NCBI GenBank assembly: GCA_000697475.1
Contig: JNEU01001119.1
Span: forward strand, 1-17,700
Length of the DNA stretch: 17,700 bases
Origin: Lichtheimia corymbifera B2541
Lineage: Eukaryota; Mucoromycota; Mucoromycetes; Mucorales; Lichtheimiaceae
Reading direction: 5' to 3'
How positions within the stretch are numbered: position 1 is the stretch's first letter; each line of letters begins with the position of its first letter. Made by a program: the position numbers and the translations under genes. Positions 1 through 8,583 of the stretch are shown here, one piece after another. The notes below the pieces were generated by a model. The model searched no databases, was not told where the DNA came from, and saw only the letters and a list, made by a program, of their open reading frames with translations.

Positions 1-285
1 ATAATGTGTATTCTTGTTTTTCTTTCTCTCTTTCTTTGTGCAATACTTTATTCACATGTCTTCCCTTACTTTGGATGAGATTGTTGCAAAACAACCTACC
101 GTACTCGTGATGAGATTGAGAACGACCTGCAAGAATTCGCAAAAGCCAATGGATTTGTTGTCAATCTTGATAGCGGTGGAAACCTGGATCCAAGAAAAGG
201 CACTGTTAAAGCCTACTTCAAGTGTATCCATGGCGGCGTTTATCAGCCGCGCCATGTAGTAAATAACAACAGCCTTGAAGAAAAC

Positions 286-363
286 GTAAGTGTAGATGAT
301 GATAGCGAACAATGGTGCATACAAGTTAAAGCGTGCTACCGATATTAACAACCGCCTTTTTAG
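286..363 (+). other. Probable intron in the MULE gene
   Basis: Donor GTAAGT at 286, a TTAAC branch-like site at 345-349 and a TTTTTAG acceptor ending at 363. Translation in the upstream frame runs into a stop soon after the donor. The downstream exon frame is not clean, so the acceptor or the following exon has been damaged or misjudged. Confidence 0.5.
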
Positions 364-488
364 CGTACTGATACTAGTACTGCCATCCAGGATGGTGATA
401 ACAAAGCGTTATTGACACCACAACGGAAAATCAAGATACTGCCAGAAACGATAGTACCATGAAAGATAGCGCATCTGATAACGATAAG

Positions 489-551
489 GTATTGAACGAG
501 GGCTATTGCAATGATCGTTATTGTTTAACCTCCTATATATGGCCATTTTAG
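489..551 (+). other. Probable intron in the MULE gene
   Basis: A phase 0 intron with donor GTATTG, a TTTAAC branch-like site and acceptor TTTTAG. It joins an Asp-rich segment (SASDNDK) to the second half of the FAR1-like region (EEKTDNKRFYVDKNG) in the same frame, which is the reason for calling it. Confidence 0.55.
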
Positions 552-2787
552 GAAGAGAAGACTGATAATAAGCGTTTTTACGTGGACAAGAATGGAGTTC
601 GCAAAAGAAAACCCACACGTACATCGAAACTGGATGAGTGCCCTTGGAAGATTTATGCGAGCCAAAGCAAGAAAACTGGCATATGGCGTATGACAAGTGC
701 GCAATAGCGAACATAACCACCAAGCCCGTAACCCACTTGTTTACCATGCTGTACGCAATGCTAGTAACAAGATAAAAGCCGACGTTATTGAAAAGACACG
801 TGCAATGCTCACACCAGCACAAATCCTCCCTGACATGAAAGACGATGAAGGCCGTAACAGCATCACGAAGAAGGACATATATAACATCCGGGCTGAGTTA
901 GCACGTTCAGAGGATGGAAGCGAATTTGTTGCTCTTAATGATTACTTGAAATCATTTGGATACATTAGGCGATATCATGTCATTGATGACACTATTGTAA
1001 ATCGATTCTTTGTCACCCATGAAAAATGTATTCAACGAGCTCGCCGGTTCCCCGAAGTAGTCATCATGGATGCCACGTACAAAACATCGCTGAACAAGAT
1101 GCCGCTTGTGAACATTGTGGGCATTGACAACCTGGCGTCAAATGCATCTACCCGTTCACTTAGGTCATTCTACATTGGATCAGCAGTTTTAAAGGACGAA
1201 TCAAAAGCATCATACACGTGGGTGCTTGAACAACTCAAGAACGTGGTCTTTGGAAATGGCACTGTCCAGCCTGGTATTTTTGTTACCGACGATGACAAAG
1301 CTTTGGGCTCGGCGCTAGTTGATGTGTATCCGGAAACGCCTCATACGTTATGTGCATGGCATATCCTCAAGAATTTCGATTCTCATGCCACTGGATGTTT
1401 TAAACGCGATTCCGATACCCATGAAGAGTACTTGGATGCTGTGGAAAAGATGATATGGGGTCGCACTGAAGATGTTTTCAATGAAGGCGAAAAAACATAT
1501 ATCGACCTAGTTTCCAAGACTGACAAGTCAAAAGAGCTCAAGGATTATTTAGCCCTGTATGTATGAGTGCTTATGGGAATATTATATATACGCGAAAACT
1601 AACATGGATATGATAGCTTAAAAGAGTATAAAGAACGCTGGGCAGGACCATGGACAGAAAAACATACTCATATGGGTGCTCGAACAACACAACGAGTAGA
1701 AGGGGCACATTGAACCATCAAGCAAGTCATGAGTAACGCCGGTCGTCTAAAGAAGCTGTTCACTGCTATCAATTTGCATTTGCAGAAGCATGTAAGTCGT
1801 TTTCGTCAAACATTAGTTTATTATCACTGGGCGGGTAACTAAAGGCGATTTAAAAAGGATTTTGAAGAGGATCTTGCTTATAATGGAGAAGAGTCAACAT
1901 TCCTCGTGTTTAAGGACGATTCTGGATATACAGACACTAGGATGATACATGCATTGAAGCCTTTACGTAAGTCCATCTCCCAGTTTGCAATTCGATGTAT
2001 CAAGACCGAGCTTTACCACTGCTGGAATCCTGATGAAGAAGAAGGAGGCACGGAAGACACAGAGTGTGATTGTGAACACCGTGTAAACTACTTGTTGCCT
2101 TGTCGTCATATGCTCCCACGTGACCAGAGTGCCCAAGTGCAAATAGATATGGTGAATTGTAGATGGCATCTTGAAAAGCACAATGGTAAGCTATATATAG
2201 GTCATGTCATGAACCATTGTTTATATGTATATGTATATAATGTGTGATTTGGCTGTAGTGCATGTTGATACATTACCACTGGATGATGGCGTTGAGCATG
2301 CTGTTGACGAAAACTTCGGTACTGCGATGAATGATATCGCCGAGCTTTACGAAAGTTTGCCTGATAGCCAGCAGCGTGCTGATCTCATTGAAGCCTTGCG
2401 CAATCTCATGGAGTCATTCAAGCCACTTGACCTTGACAAGCTTCATTTTCCTAAAGATGTTGTGACTAAGGGCCGCAAAAAGAATCTGAAAGGGGCCAGA
2501 GATCCGTCTAAATTTGAAAGAGCTGAAAAAGAAGAGAAGGCGAAGGAGAAGGCCAAATCCAAAGAAGATGCGAAGAAGGTGGATGCAAAAAAGGTGGATG
2601 AATCACATGTTGAATGTGATAAGAGCGATAGCAAGGAGCAGCAAAGTAAGAAGCGTTCACACCAATATGCAGACCATGAGGAGCTATGGCCAAAACCTAC
2701 AAGCTACCGCAAACCAAGAATGGATGTTCCAGAGTAAGTGGTTTAACATATATTAACTAAAGCAAACAACTCACAATCGAATAATAG

Positions 2788-3436
2788 CTGGGTGCATCAG
2801 GACATCCCTCGTAATGCAGTGCAAAGTATAATCAATGTTAAGGATGATGGTTGGTGTGGTTGGCGAGCCCTTGCTGCACAAGTCTATGGCAACGAGGATG
2901 AGTATTTGAAGATAAAGCAAGCAATGCTACTAGCGGCCCAATCAAATGCTGACGTTTATAAGAAACATATCACCTATGGTGATAAGGAGTACGAGTATAT
3001 GATAACAAGATTGTCATATGGCCTTACCCCTGAAACAGAAGCATTCGTTGGCGATTGGTGTGGGGAGGCGTATTGGTTTGATGTTAACACAATGGCTCAA
3101 GTAGCTGCTGATGCTCTCGGATATCCAGTAGCTGTATATCATACAGTGACTCAAGCTGGGAGAACCCCCGAATTACCAAAGCTATATTTGCCGCTTGATC
3201 CTCCCGTTCGCGGTACCTTACACAAACCATTGATCTTGCATTTAGTGGGTAAATACTACTACTCCCTTATCATCAAACCTACAATCCGAATTGAATGGCC
3301 TCCTGTTCCTCATTGGCATCGTGAGTCTTGGATTGAAAGAAAAGTACCTCAAAACTACAAAGCATCATGGAGACACCTACACATCAAGAAAGCTAAACCA
3401 GGAACAACATCCTATCACCCTGGCATTCTTAGTTAA
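2788..3436 (+). other. OTU-like cysteine protease domain of the MULE protein (last exon)
   Basis: This is an open 216-codon exon. OTU proteases cleave ubiquitin-type conjugates using a Cys-His-Asp triad. The N-terminal block DDGWCGWRALA matches the family D-G-x-C-x-x-R-A signature, so the Asp and nucleophile Cys are present. The C-terminal block, where the family has a conserved His followed by aromatic residues and Ser/Leu, reads LVGKYYYSLI, with three Tyr codons (3254-3262) and no His at the expected place. A His lies a few residues earlier (LILHLV) but at the wrong spacing. The frame joins the transposase linker across the 2734-2787 intron in phase 2. The domain call is sound; whether it was ever catalytic is open. 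Confidence 0.75.
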
Positions 3437-3570
3437 ATTCGTCCCTGAATAACCACCACACACAATCATGTACTACCCATAGTTAAGCAATAAGTGATGA
3501 CTTCATCCTGATTATTATGATACCATTATTATGACACCATGCTACAAAATACAACGCTTTCGAATAAATC

Positions 3571-3710
3571 GTAAATGCATAAAAGACTCGAGTGTAAAAA
3601 TGGTGCGGGCATGGTGGACATATACATGTGCCATGATGGATGCATTGCATGAAAGACTCAAGTGCAAAAATGGTGCGGGTATGATGAATAATGCACGTGA
3701 CATTATGCCA
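3571..3710 (+). repeat. Tandem pair of 70 bp units
   Basis: Two head-to-tail copies (3571-3640 and 3641-3710) match over most of their length. The best-conserved part is AAAGACTC(G/A)AGTG(T/C)AAAAA followed by TGGTGCGGG(C/T)ATG(G/A)TG. The offset between the cores is exactly 70 bases (3601 versus 3671). Differences are mostly transitions, pointing to an old duplication. The location near the right edge of the MULE suggests a subterminal repeat of that element. Confidence 0.7.
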
Positions 3711-3796
3711 GCGAGGGCAGAAAGGTGCTGTGTTTATATCATTTTATATTAATTGGCTGATCTGAGTATATGACTAGCATGCCTATTTTTTTTTTT

Positions 3797-3828
3797 TGGT
3801 GCGGGCGAGATGGGATTTTGGTGCGGGC
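3797..3828 (+). repeat. Two further TGGTGCGGGC motifs
   Basis: The ten-base core of the 70 bp repeat occurs twice more, at 3797-3806 and 3819-3828, 22 bases apart and each preceded by a T run. With the copies at 3601 and 3671 there are four copies in 230 bases and none noticed elsewhere in the window. They may be protein-binding sites or the remains of an element end. Confidence 0.6.
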
Positions 3829-4200
3829 GTAGTAATTCCCCATCACTTTATCAGCTCTTGCATCAATTTATCAATGCACCATTCCCACGCCCACAATTCA
3901 CAATAAAAGATGCTGTCGCCGTTCATCATAATCCCACACCTCTCTTTCGTCTGTCTGTCTTCTTTGGCTGCTTACAAGATCAAATTTCCAAGGTCTGCGT
4001 GTATATCACTTCTTGCCATCCTGTGAATAAGCGCTAATCCTTGGTGTCATTCATAGGGTTTCTTTGTTTTCCTGCTCTCATTCTCATTGTTGTTGTCGTC
4101 GTCCTCATTGTGATATATTCTTATAAAAGGGTAAACCTCAATCATGTCGCTTGATGAGTCACTACTCATACACGCCACCATGTTACTTTCGATATAGCTA

Positions 4201-5185
4201 TCTCTCCGTGAAGCATCTGCAAAAGTTGGTTTCGGTACCATGGTCTACGTCTACGTCTGGTGCTGAAGTTGACATGGTGCAACCTCCCGTTGAATCTTTT
4301 CAGTTTCCGATGGCGGCAGAAGGAGAATGAACCCCAACTTCCATGGTGCTGATTTAACGGCTTCCCATTCCCAAAATAGATTCGATGGATGTCGATTAAA
4401 TGTTAATGGTAAGGTGCGCTATTTTATTACTCATGTATTCAGGTTGCTTAATACAAAACTCAGGATGTACCAAGTATTCCTAAGTCGAGGTGGAAGTATT
4501 AGAGTACGACAACAGCCAAAAGCTTGTGACTGGGACCAAACATCAAATGCCCTTGTCACGTCTTCTGTACGACTTGATGTGATCAATGCCTCCCTCGGTC
4601 CATCTTCATCTAACGGATTTGAATCATCATCTCGTTCCTCAATCTACGTTAATAAGAGATTCGTTGACCTGGTATTGGGAAACGACGTTAAATGCATCAT
4701 GCAATCAATTGTACCCATTTGATGAAACGTCCCAGCTACGACAACGCCGGTCAAAGTTCGATTCATTAAGTACTTACCTTCCATGCCGATCATCTTCTAT
4801 TTTCACCAATGATATTCAATGCCGGCCAGCCACCATATGGACACTAGTGGACTTCGCTCCAACACCTCAACCATCGTCTTCGTCGCTATCCTCGAAGTAC
4901 TTTCGGCAAGTTGCGTTGCAAGTGTTTACACATGGAAAACAAGCAACGCTATCATTGGATGTTGTAAGGGAGATACACTTGGCGATGACAACTGGCAAAC
5001 AGAAATATATAATGGCATCAATTAGGAAACTTTACGATTCCAACCAAACACTGACCATTATCGGAAACAAAAAGTTGAATCAGAGCATGACGGAATTAGC
5101 GAGTACACTGACGACATCTATACGAAGCGTAAACGACAATTTGACAAAGAATGTCGAGATCAATATATCAGTGATTCTTACATAA
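4201..5185 (+). pseudogene. Broken gene remnant, family not recognised (part 1)
   Basis: One reading frame (codon starts congruent with 4580) looks protein-coding but is interrupted. The segment after 4238 includes SGAEVDMVQPPVESFQFP and then hits TGA at about 4327 and later TAA codons. From 4484 it reads VEVEVLEYDNSQKLVTG up to TGA at 4580-4582, and then runs open to 5185 with LHLTDLNHHLVPQSTLIRDS, WYWETTLNASCNQLYPF and TYLPCRSSSIFTNDI. The amino-acid composition is balanced and globular, unlike a chance frame. An intron may start at GTAAGG near 4410. I recognise no family. It could be a second transposon's accessory gene or a decayed host gene. The stops sit in otherwise continuous frame, so it is called a pseudogene. 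Confidence 0.5.
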
Positions 5186-5445
5186 ACCGCACAGCCGATG
5201 ATAATAGTGTAGATATTATGCTTCATTACGATATATGTAGTAATCATTAAATCATTTCCTTGTATCCCCCCCATAACCGTGGAAACCAAGTAAATATAGA
5301 TTGTCACTGCATGCGATAAATCTGTTACATATTGCAATACATTAAATGAAGCACACCACTTGTCAGGATAGGAGGAGATGATAAGTTGGATAGCTGACAA
5401 AATCATCGTCCGGTATACGTGGTTCTATAAACATGAGGTCGTAAG
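5186..5445. other. Spacer between two gene remnants
   Basis: AT-rich and with frequent stops in all frames. A short coding-like stretch in a shifted frame (about 5030-5248, including YTKRKRQFDKECRDQYISD) overlaps its left side, so the real end of the first remnant is uncertain. Nothing else can be supported here. Confidence 0.4.
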
Positions 5446-5890
5446 AAAAACAACTTCCAAGAACGAAGGGAATGTGAAGCTGTGCGTATGTATGAATGTA
5501 TGTATGTATGGGCAAAAAGGAGCTGTGATGTCGGCTTTTTGGCACGTGTTGTTGCAGAACACAAGTACCAACATCCACTACAATCGCCTGGCATTCCACC
5601 TTATAACAGAACGGGGGTGGATTGCGCCTTAAGACCATCCACTCTTAAACCTTTGTATGTTGACAATACACACGGATATTGCTAGATTGCAGCTGGACGG
5701 AGTAATCTATCATCAAGCACAAATGTAGGTATTCGAACATGACATAAGGGCCTTTTTAGATGACACAGCTATGTTCAAAGGTAGCGGGAGATTCAAAATG
5801 CCATGGACACGACCTCAAGAAGGATGAGCAAACATAGTGATGAAGGAAGCTATGCATCAAAAGAAAAGCAATCAAAGACACAGTTTATTA
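5446..5890 (+). pseudogene. Broken gene remnant, family not recognised (part 2)
   Basis: The frame containing 5482-5685 reads NFQERRECEAVRMYECMYVW, then FLARVVAEHKYQHPLQSPGI and PPYNRTGVDCALRPSTLKPL, ending YVDNTHGYC before TAG at 5683-5685. A different frame then carries on with AFLDDTAMFKGSGRFKMPW up to TGA at 5825-5827 and continues with ANIVMKEAMHQKK. Proline- and tyrosine-containing segments such as GIPPYNRTGVDCALRPST are unlikely to arise by chance, so this was probably coding. It may be the downstream half of the 4201-5185 remnant, since both are on the + strand and equally decayed. No known domain was identified. Confidence 0.45.
5486..5511 (+). repeat. GTAT/ATGT tetranucleotide microsatellite
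   Basis: A short imperfect run of ATGT units (GTATGTATGAATGTATG and onward) inside the second gene remnant, producing the MYECMYV peptide. It could have expanded after the gene died and is a likely source of frame change. Confidence 0.6.
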
Positions 5891-5976
5891 TATATTTTGA
5901 ATGAGCTGATTTTGGTAATCTTATACAAGTCGTTTAGGTTGTCTAATGAAGGCCAAAGGAGTGTCAATATGCAGGT

Positions 5977-6003
5977 GGCGGGAAGATGAAGCTGGTAACC
6001 AAT
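5977..6003 (+). promoter_or_regulatory. Candidate promoter elements of the RTT106-like gene
   Basis: About 85-110 bases upstream of the ATG at 6087 lie GGCGGGAA (5977-5984), which matches the core of E2F/DP-type G1/S sites on the reverse strand (TTCCCGCC), and CCAAT (5999-6003), a CCAAT-box core. A histone chaperone working in replication-coupled nucleosome assembly would fit cell-cycle control. Both are short matches and may be chance. No TATA box was seen. Confidence 0.3.
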
Positions 6004-6086
6004 AATGCGAAGGGCGAATTTCCAGAGTGGGCTACAACAGTCCAGCCTTCAAGCCCCACACAGCACAGACATTAAACCTGTCCTTT

Positions 6087-7661
6087 ATGTTTTCCAATAC
6101 CATGATGCCGTGGCTTTCCGAGATTGAAGACCTTGAACTGCGATCGGCCGTTGAAGAATTGACACGAACAACTCCCGACAGTATACCAGTGATTCAACGA
6201 TTAATAGCCTATTACGCGGAAAAGCTGTCAACGGTACATGGCGAACGCGAACGCAAAAAGCCAAAGATCGACCACACTGCTGTTGATTTACAAGATGCCG
6301 TCACCATTTCTGATATATCGGTTCAATTGCCTGCGCGTAAAAAGTATACTCTGGTGTTGTCGTCGAAGATATTGGTGCTGAGGAACCCAAAGACAGAGGA
6401 GAACGACTTTTCGTATACATTAGATGATATGCAGCTGGTAGCATGTGTGCCAAGTCCTGGTCCAACCAAGGGTGATACATTCGCTCTATTCTCTAAGCAT
6501 GCAGGCATTGACCCTGTCGTCTTCAATATTCCAAACAAGACACCCAATCCATTGGTGGTCAAGAGGGCTGGGGATCAAGTAGATGAGATATTGACTGAAT
6601 CTGACCAAAAGCGTGATCGTTTGCTCTCACTCCTAAGCGTCCAAGGACAAATCCCAGCAAGTCGTCCTTCCCAAAAAGCGTTTCGAACCACGATCGAATC
6701 GTCAAAGACAGGAAAACCGGTAGTAGGAATGATGGAGGAAGATGGAAATATGATTCGATGTCACGCAAATACGTATCTCAAAGCCAAGGAAGGATGTTTA
6801 TACTTTTTACCCGAAGGTATCCTATATGGATTCAAGAAGCCAACGATCTTTTTCCCACTCAACAGCATCTCATCCACATATTTTTGCAACATCATGCAAC
6901 ATACTTTCAATCTGGTTCTCGTACTCAAAGAAAATCATTCACCATTGGGATCGTCTGTCAGCGACAAAACGATCGAATTCTCACTTATTGAACAATCCGA
7001 ATACACCGGCATCGATTCTTATATCCAAACTTGTGGAATCAATGACAGTAGCATGAGCGAAGAAAAAATGGCACCAGTTTCAAAAAAAGCATCATCATCA
7101 ACAGCAGCAGCAGTTGCGGGAACAGCAGTGGCAACTGCATCAGCATCAACTTATAATGATGATGAGGACGATGAGGAAAATGATCTTGACTTTACGCCAA
7201 GTGATGAGGAGGATGATCCGCTTGAATACGATTCCGAAGCAGGAGATAGCTCAGGTGATGAAGCACAACAGAATGCACTGATTGGTGAAGATCAGGAACA
7301 GAGTGATGCTGAAGCAATTGAAGATAAAGAGGAAGCGGATGAGGAAGATCTCGAAAAGGAATCAGCAGGTGAAGAAGAGGAAGAAGAAGAGGATACTTTC
7401 GGACAAGAGGAAGACGCTGCTGATGCTAGTGACGAAGAAGAACGGGACATCACACGAACCGATAACGAGACCGATGATCAAGACCTTATTGCAGAGGAAG
7501 AAGATGAGGTGGACATGGCTGATGAAGATGAAGAAGAGGATGATGCAAAGAGCGAAAGCCTCGGTAGCAGCAGCGACGAAGATATTGATGAGGACATGCA
7601 CGATGCATCAATACCCGATGATCGCAAAGAAGAAAAGGATGAATTGGACGATAGCGACTAA
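6087..7661 (+). CDS. RTT106-like histone chaperone
   Basis: Intronless gene of 524 codons. The ATG at 6087 (MFSNTMMPWLSEIEDLELRS) is chosen because the upstream in-frame part has only a GTG start. RTT106-type proteins bind H3-H4, notably newly made H3 acetylated on Lys56, through two fused PH-like domains and help deposit them behind replication forks and in silent chromatin. Visible here are a helical N-terminus (residues 1-60), a first PH-like module (about 75-175, including LPARKKYTLVLSSKILVLRN and DDMQLVACVPSPG), and the diagnostic second module (about 220-325, including CLYFLPEGILYGFKKPTIFF and MQHTFNLVLVL). A Ser/Ala linker and then about 160 residues dominated by Asp/Glu/Ser follow. 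Acidic tails are known in the family; this one is long. SPT16/POB3 middle domains are related, but the lengths and order fit RTT106 better. Confidence 0.85.
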   Translation: MFSNTMMPWLSEIEDLELRSAVEELTRTTPDSIPVIQRLIAYYAEKLSTVHGERERKKPKIDHTAVDLQDAVTISDISVQLPARKKYTLVLSSKILVLRNPKTEENDFSYTLDDMQLVACVPSPGPTKGDTFALFSKHAGIDPVVFNIPNKTPNPLVVKRAGDQVDEILTESDQKRDRLLSLLSVQGQIPASRPSQKAFRTTIESSKTGKPVVGMMEEDGNMIRCHANTYLKAKEGCLYFLPEGILYGFKKPTIFFPLNSISSTYFCNIMQHTFNLVLVLKENHSPLGSSVSDKTIEFSLIEQSEYTGIDSYIQTCGINDSSMSEEKMAPVSKKASSSTAAAVAGTAVATASASTYNDDEDDEENDLDFTPSDEEDDPLEYDSEAGDSSGDEAQQNALIGEDQEQSDAEAIEDKEEADEEDLEKESAGEEEEEEEDTFGQEEDAADASDEEERDITRTDNETDDQDLIAEEEDEVDMADEDEEEDDAKSESLGSSSDEDIDEDMHDASIPDDRKEEKDELDDSD

Positions 7662-8583
7662 AAAAACCATACTTGCATCTTTTCTATCATTTCCCCAACA
7701 ATTACTTTGGCTCTGTATATTCTCTCCTTTCCCTAAGCAATAATATCCAGTTTTTTTCTCCTGTGACCCGCGTGTATATTTGAAAGACATCACATGTTAC
7801 TGCGCTCAACCATTTTATAATTGCAAGATGCGATGCTGCTCTGATACACTTTGCAAGAGCCAATCTTCGAATACGAGCTATCAAGCCATTTTTCTATGCT
7901 ATTGTTAATTAAATTGTGCTATTTGAATAAAACTGTACTGCATATTATTTCGTGTTATTGGTGCGATATAGTGCTGAGAAATTCTTATGATGTTTCCGGA
8001 GCTGATATTGACAACTTAAATATGTTGAGGGCGTTGATGACTTCATTTTGTGAAAGGGCTCGTTGAAGTTACCGTAAAAAACGTAGCTGATTTGGATATG
8101 CAAGCCAAGTTGGTACGTATTTATCCCGTTTTCTACGGTGGAAATTAAAAGGCGAAGAGCAGTACACGTCTTGTCGATCCTTCATTCTAACCTAGATCGC
8201 CATTTTTATCGTACAAGTAAATTTAGATTTCATAAGTAGGGAATTCCAGATGTTCACCGACTTTTGCATAAAGATAACAAGGGAATACATGGGCAACATA
8301 CCTAATAGCGAAGAAGGTCATCTCAATCTCAAGGTTGTATATGTGCTAAAAGGCTACCTTATTTAAAAATTCATTTTGTCCGGTAGATTCCTATACACGG
8401 TTCATTAATTTTTGAATTCACGGGTGAAACAGTGTATCTAGTTGCAATGTTGTTGGATGTGCAGAAAATTCTTTAATGTGATGTTGTATTTCGAGGATAA
8501 CCACGCGCTCAAAAATTGATCTTTGTAACATTTGCAAAGGAATTGTGCCCAAAGTGTGTCGTGATCCTCGAATCCAGTTTACA
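7662..8583. other. 3' flank between convergent RTT106-like and rhomboid genes
   Basis: No gene with solid support. AATAAA at 7926-7931 on the + strand could serve the chaperone mRNA, though it lies 265 bases past the stop. A peptide-like stretch at about 7975-8066 (SYDVSGADIDNLNMLRALMT followed by SFCERAR and TGA) has coding character but no start or family, and may be another element remnant. The rest is AT-rich with frequent stops on both strands. Confidence 0.4.

Larger units (their letters stand above)
56..3436 (+). pseudogene. MULE transposase-OTU fusion gene, inactivated
   Basis: A cut-and-paste transposase gene, read across likely exons 56-285, 364-488, 552-1556, 1617-1791, 1858-2185, 2259-2733 and 2788-3436 (about 990 codons). 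Exon joins from 552 onward keep frame exactly; donors are GTATGT, GTAAGT, GTAAGC and GTAAGT, and acceptors end in AG. Domains in order: FAR1-like DNA-binding segment (109-285 and 552-695, with CPWKIYAS), MULE catalytic core (Asp 1069-1071 in MDATY, Asp 1288-1290 in VTDDD, CAWH 1351-1362, Glu 1699-1701 in QRVEG), SWIM zinc finger CxCx9CxH (2065-2109), a charged Lys/Glu linker (about 2500-2690), and an OTU domain (2788-3436) with DDGWCGWRAL. Lesions: a frameshift near 95-105, an unclear join at 364-430, a one-base shift at about 696, and TGA at 1711-1713 three codons after the catalytic Glu. MULE transposases with accessory domains are known in eukaryotes; the exons are my reconstruction. Confidence 0.8.
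1..3830 (+). mobile_element. Mutator-like (MULE) DNA transposon with OTU domain, degenerate
   Basis: This stretch is dominated by one decayed MULE transposase gene (56-3436). The left end of the element is outside the window or within the first 50 bases, so no terminal inverted repeat can be paired. The right boundary is a guess. It is placed after the cluster of TGGTGCGGGY motifs (3601, 3671, 3797, 3819), because repeated sites near an element end are typical of transposase-binding regions. Bases 1-55 are pyrimidine-rich and precede the first plausible ATG. The gene has several inactivating lesions, so this copy cannot make its own transposase. The element type is clear; the ends are inferred. 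Confidence 0.6.
3437..4200. other. Intergenic stretch right of the MULE gene
   Basis: No convincing coding sequence. It holds the TAA-proximal 3' flank of the transposase gene, the 70 bp tandem duplication (3571-3710), a run of 12-13 T (3785-3797) and the last two TGGTGCGGGC motifs. From 3840 onward it is AT-rich and has only short, unconvincing frames. No tRNA or other RNA gene is evident. Confidence 0.5.

Noticed and set aside
3785..3797. T run as a poly(A) tail of a minus-strand retroelement
   Set aside because: No reverse transcriptase, AATAAA-type signal or coding frame lies on the minus strand next to it.
5080..5638. Overlapping minus-strand open frames in the remnant region
   Set aside because: Composition is unlike protein and they mirror the better + strand frames.
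7282..7743. Lys/Arg/Met-rich frame overlapping the acidic tail of the chaperone gene
   Set aside because: It is the shifted reading of GAA/GAT/GAG repeats.
8418..8583. Rhomboid frame continuing to 8418 as a longer C-terminus
   Set aside because: Splicing at 8708-8653 gives the family's Cys-rich tail and an earlier stop; the unspliced part has no resemblance to rhomboids.
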